Notes under the pieces: generated by a model
The model's input: the letters and a program-made list of their open reading frames with translations, nothing else
Told to the model about the DNA's origin: nothing
The model's database searches: none
Shown: positions 60,001 to 64,000 of the stretch, one piece after another
How positions within the stretch are numbered: the stretch's first letter is position 1
Layout: each line of letters opens with the position of its first letter
Program-made: the position numbers and the translations under genes
From: Ophiodon elongatus
Taxonomy: Eukaryota > Chordata > Actinopteri > Perciformes > Hexagrammidae
Assembly: GCA_016806645.1 (NCBI GenBank)
Contig: JACSYO010002134.1
Span: forward strand, 1,847,988-1,911,987
Direction of reading: 5' to 3'
DNA length: 64,000 nucleotides

Positions 60001-63000
60001 AAAGTTTTGCAGGAGAGGAATTGCTAAGAGATCGTACTGTATCTCAGGCTTTAACCCTTGCACACTTAAGTACCAACTATATTGACTCTATAGGGCTTGC
60101 CAACACAGTCTTTTTTGTCATGGATGACCACTGACAGCAACATGAGCTATTCAAAATACTTTTCATCCGAGCCATTTGAATAGCTCAGATGATAATGTAA
60201 CCACAGAGCTACAGTCGGACATCTGACCCCTCTCACGTCACTTTCGGATGACCCCGAGCAAGAAAGACACAATACGGCTGACAAACTGCCACATGCATGG
60301 GCTGTTGAACTGGCTCTATTTTTAAAACGTAATCCTGTCTGGTGCTTAGCAACGATGAAAGTGACCATCCGTTCGACTGTCTGGGGAAACCGGCATCCCG
60401 ATGCCATTGTTAAACATACATAACATGTTACGCATTCAGCATTCATTGGCCGATCATTACTGCACCTTCTCTTTCTGGCTCTTGGCTTTGATGATCTTGG
60501 CAGCCAACATTAAACCAGTTGAGTTCTCTATGCACTTGTGGACTTGTCCAAAACGTCCCCTGATGAAAGAAAAGCAAAACACATAGATGAGTCAAGCACA
60601 TACATAGATACTAGCGGCAGAGTAGAAGAAGAAGAACCATCCAAGAAATTGGATTTTGGATTTACAAACCACTTATTCTGTGGAAATGATTACACAATTG
60701 GAAGAAATAACAATTTTAATAAAAAAATGAAAATATTGTGGTAATTTAAGGAATTTCTCATGGCCAAATTTAAAATAATTGCTGTTTCCAGCATCTCAAA
60801 CAAAGGACATTCTCTGTTTTATATCACATAATAATTGGATTTGGATTGTTAGTCTGACAAAACATCCAATTTTAAGATGACATTTTGAACTCTGGGAATT
60901 TATAATCTGGGAGCAATAATCGATTCATTAAAAAATAGATTATGAAAATAATTATTAATCATGATAATGGCTCCCTCAGGCATACAGTAATTAGGGCTAT
61001 ATACTGTGCCATTATGTCTGTAATTTGAACAACGTGCTTGCATGCAGAGGGGTAATCTCCGGCTTCTGAGGCAGGATTTAGCACTCGTCTATTACATCAG
61101 AGAGGCCCGCTATTTCACAAGAGCCCCCTGGGGCTCAAAATCAAATACCCTTTAGAGGGGCAATAAAAAGGTCTTGGGAAAAACTATTAGACATCCCCTC
61201 ACAGGCTGCGAGATCCTCTGTTATTTCATCAGAGAGGGCCGATGTGTTGAAGTGTCTCTGGCTGTAACTGAGCCAAATAAAGACAAACTGGTGTTCGGGG
61301 GTACTCACCCTCCCAGGACCTCGTCTCTGTTGATGGTGTAGTAGGTGGCTATCTGATGGGGTTTGGGAGTCACGATGCGGTGGTCGAAAGGTGCTAACGG
61401 TGGAGGGCTTGACTCTGAAGGAACCGTAAAGGAAGACACAATGAAAGGACGAATTTGCTGTTGCTGAAAACAGAGAATATGAAACAGAGTCGGAGGAAGA
61501 GGCCTCGGCCCCCAGAAACAAAGTGGATCAAAATAGCAGCATGCCAATGTCTCATTATCTGCTCTGCCAGCTGTGCCGACTGACATGTTCGTGACGCTCG
61601 AGCAGCCATGGTGTTATGACACTGGAGCTGTTTCAAAGTCTGGGGAACGAAAAGTTAAATGTCACCGACTAACAGCCCAGTCGGGTCTGTATGGAGAGCT
61701 CATAAAGCACATGAATACGACACAAAGTGGATTTCTTTTAAACAGGTCCAGAGCCGGATTTTGGAGTCCTACATACATCACTAATGGATCAAATCTGAGT
61801 TTTTGTCTGAACTGCAGGCATGTGGGTGTTCTATTTCATCATTTCTAGACAATTGTTGACTGAAAAAATGTATCTTTGTGACTATTTATCTTGTATTTGA
61901 AAAAAAAGTGTGCATAGAAACAAAGAAAGCAGACACCTTTTAAACAAAGTTAATGTTGAATAGAATTCGATTAATGTATCAAGCCAGTAAGGCATCGGTG
62001 TCTATCTTATATCAACAAAAAATAAACAGTTTATACGGTTATATAAAACCATATACACGACAGGATATGACAAAGTTTGGCCAAGGTCTAAACTTCAAAA
62101 TAAAAGTTGCTCACTAATCAACTAATCATTATTCTGGCAAAAATTGTTAGACACCTGATTCCCAACTAAATTGAAAGTTACACATGATCACAAGTTGTAA
62201 AAAATAAAAAAAAAATTACATTCCCTAGAAAACCAAGGATATACCCACAGTGTTTTCTTGGACTGTTTCCCATGCATTCATGCACTGTAAAAAACACAAT
62301 GTCTTACCAATGATGAATTCCTTCACTGCTGACTCTCCCTCCTTCGCCTCCTCGTCCACCTCCGTCTTCACTTCGTCAGATTTGGAAGCCCGAGGCTCGT
62401 CCCCCTCGACCACCTGCCCGTCGGCACTTTCCACTTCATCGTCTTCCACTCTGCTTTTTTTGAGGTCGTCCTTCACCAGGTCCTCTTCTGTGACACGACG
62501 TTTGCTGCAAGTGGCCACATCGCCGACTTCCTCAGAGCTGCACATGAGAAGAAAAGGACACGTTGAGCTCCTGAATATTTTACTTTATTCAATTTTGTTT
62601 AATTTGCTCTTTTAACTGACTTATGTGATGAATAAGGATGAACACAATATTGAGACAGTTATCTTTGTCCAGTGTTCTATTCTGGGACAGAAATGATAGC
62701 ATAAAACTGTGATTGGCAAAGAATACCTCTCCTGTGGCAGGAGAGAGGTCGTGCAGATATCTGCGATGATACTTGGGGCCTTTTCCGATTTTGACGACTC
62801 TTCTGCCTCCCCTTTATGCTTTCTCTTCCCATCATCCTCCACTTTTCCAGCCCCTTCTTCCGCCTTCTCCTCCTCCGCCTCTGACTCTGAGTCGTCAAAT
62901 ACCCCCCCCTCCGCTTCCTCCTCTGTCTCCTTGGTAGCCTTCCTCCTGTCCTCTGACTGGGCGGCAGAGGTGTGTGGTCCGTCCAGGATCAGCTCCGCCG

Positions 63001-63691
63001 ACTCCTGTCTTCTTCCCCCACTTCCCCTCTCCTCCCCCTTCTGACTGTCAGCCTCGGCCCTTCCATGGGAATGCTCAGTGTTCTGCCTGTTGAGCTTTTC
63101 CACCTGCTCCTGCAGCACAGGCTCATTCTGCGTGGAAGTGTCTGACATGGGGAAAAAACAAAGCAAATAAGCGATGTTTGGCACTCGGCATGGACGTTTT
63201 TCTGCTATTACATTAAAACTCCCAAACGGTTGTTTTCAATGTGTTTTGAAAATTGATGGCATATATACCATTCACTCATGCTATATACTAGTATATATTT
63301 CATGCAATAGTTTTAAGCTCACCAGGGGCTCAAGAGGTTAAAGATGTTTGCCAAATTGAATTCATAAACAGTGTCACCATTGCATACTTTGTCCACTAGA
63401 GAGCACTGACAAGTTGATTTCCACACTGTAAAATGTCCCACTACTACTGCTGATATATTACTAGATTTTTAAACTTCCAAATATCAATATCTAAATTGGT
63501 TATAGTCCATGTCTATTCCAGCAGATCGTCAAAGGATAAAGATGCTGTGGACATCCCTGTATAAACTCAGGTGATTGGAGGTAGAGTGTAGTTTCCTGTT
63601 TGAGCCTACCCGACGTGTCCGCAGGTTTCCTCTTCTTCTGGGCCTTCAGGCCCTTCAGGCTCAGCTTGGCTTTATCCTTGTCATCCTTTGC
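57035..63691 (-). CDS. mylk4: Myosin light chain kinase family member 4, 3' twelve coding exons (5' end beyond right edge)
   Basis: Ser/Thr kinase of the CAMK group, MLCK family. Minus-strand coding exons are 63610-63691, 62727-63141, 62308-62537, 61309-61414, 60466-60559, 58930-59039, 58695-58836, 58378-58448, 58138-58266, 57804-58035, 57170-57218 and 57035-57045. All borders are GT/AG and phases are continuous: 556 residues plus TGA, counted from the first in-window codon. The kinase domain starts near residue 270: LGGGRFGQVHKC, Lys299 in LAAKIIK, ELFDRIIDENYNLTELDT, HLDLKPEN (389-396), DFGLARR (411-417), NFGTPEFLAPEV, LLSGLSPFLGDDD. YKPREKL and NYEFVSFPTDMWS fit MYLK4 better than MYLK2 or MYLK3. 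Before it are ~240 residues of Glu/Lys/Ser-rich low-complexity sequence. No strong calmodulin-binding helix is seen after the domain; the tail is short and ends ETQTETL. Neighbourhood to gmds supports the name. The two fish paralogues (a/b) cannot be told apart here. Confidence 0.94.
59685..59990 (+). repeat. Two retroelement 3' tails in mylk4 intron
   Basis: 59685-59722 contains TTTGGATAAAAAGTTTCAGC and AAATAAATGTAATC, an L2-like tail. 59755-59990 contains CTACTGTACATATTCTTCTA, ATGCACCAAAACACCAAAAG and TTGGCAATAAAAACTGATTC, the 3' end of another common fish element. Confidence 0.65.
60560..61308 (-). other. mylk4 intron without recognised element
   Basis: 60900-60990 has AATCGATTCATT and AATAATTATTAATCATG motifs that may be an old MITE remnant. 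61025-61265 contains two ATTACATCAGAGAGG / ATTTCATCAGAGAGG copies ~150 bp apart. Confidence 0.4.
61415..62307 (-). other. mylk4 intron, nothing recognised
   Basis: AT-rich with short A-tracts. The 91-codon plus-strand frame at 61573-61848 has no support. Confidence 0.5.
62308..63141 (-). other. mylk4 low-complexity acidic N-terminal region (two exons)
   Basis: Exons 62727-63141 and 62308-62537 encode ~215 residues dominated by Glu, Asp, Lys and Ser, for example EETEEEAEGGVFDDSESEAE and KTEVDEEAKEGESAVKE. There are basic patches KRKHKG and SKRRVTEEDL. No known fold is recognised; it is probably disordered. The preceding exon (63610-63691) is Lys-rich with KAQKKRKPAD, a possible nuclear-localisation-like patch. 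Confidence 0.8.
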
Positions 63692-64000
63692 CTGGTGGCA
63701 GAAAGAAGAAACAAAGATCAAGCATGAGACAACAGAGCTACAACGCGACAGATATGGACAAAATTTTAAACAGGTTTAAAAATCCAAACCCTTATATTTT
63801 GAGTCTGATTTCTGTCGGGAACAGCGTAGTCATATGTGTTTTCATTAGCACATTAGTCAGACAGCAAGCCAACGTGTTTGTTAACGGTGCTGCGGTGGAT
63901 GCCTCTCCCAGGAGAAAGATCGAAGGTCAAATATTATCTATAGCAGACGACATGCCGCACAACACAGGAAACCGCTATATTCCTACATATACTATACAGT
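63142..64000 (-). other. mylk4 intron and right edge
   Basis: One coding exon (63610-63691) lies inside. No further exon or start codon was recognised to the right, so the 5' end of mylk4 is beyond the window. Confidence 0.6.

Noticed and set aside
57035..63691. Assignment of the right-hand kinase to mylk2 or mylk3
   Set aside because: YKPREKL, NYEFVSFPTDMWS and the RIIDENYNLTELDT segment match MYLK4, and the gmds neighbour supports it.

Overview
The window looks like teleost fish nuclear DNA. It has three vertebrate-type multi-exon genes with GT-AG introns, very many (CA)n, (GA)n and other microsatellites, and remnants of Tc1/mariner, L2-like LINE and MITE-like elements of kinds common in ray-finned fish. 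Nothing is bacterial, and most open frames longer than 60 codons outside the three genes are chance or microsatellite readings. The order gmds - (extra kinase) - mylk4 matches the vertebrate neighbourhood that corresponds to human 6p25. I cannot name the species.

Layout. (1) Positions 1-34330 are read as part of one very long intron (intron 4) of gmds, GDP-mannose 4,6-dehydratase, which runs right to left. I found no coding exon here. It holds simple repeats, dispersed-repeat relics, a degenerate ~110-190 bp tandem array near 28.5-29.3 kb and a CpG-rich block near 14.1-15.2 kb. (2) Positions 34331-43980 hold the first four coding exons of gmds (114 residues, N-terminal Rossmann part), with a compact promoter just to the right. 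(3) Positions 44220-51000 are intergenic and rich in dispersed repeats, with one isolated exon-like segment at 49711-49768. (4) Positions 51020-55015, left to right, carry a complete ten-coding-exon gene for a 566-residue HIPK-like protein kinase. Its activation loop is unusual and its tail is a charged 13-residue tandem repeat. A CRE/E-box composite and a clean splice donor suggest its promoter and 5' non-coding exon. (5) Positions 57035-63691, right to left, carry twelve coding exons of mylk4, a myosin-light-chain-kinase family member. It has a long acidic N-terminal region and continues beyond the right edge.

How the genes relate. gmds makes the first committed intermediate of GDP-fucose synthesis. 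mylk4 is a DMT-type Ser/Thr kinase. The HIPK-like kinase is of a nuclear type and is not part of the human gene order as I know it, so it looks like a fish-lineage insertion or duplication. It is convergent with mylk4. I see no operon-like or functional coupling among the three. The clearest unusual object is the divergent HIPK-like kinase with its own promoter signature.
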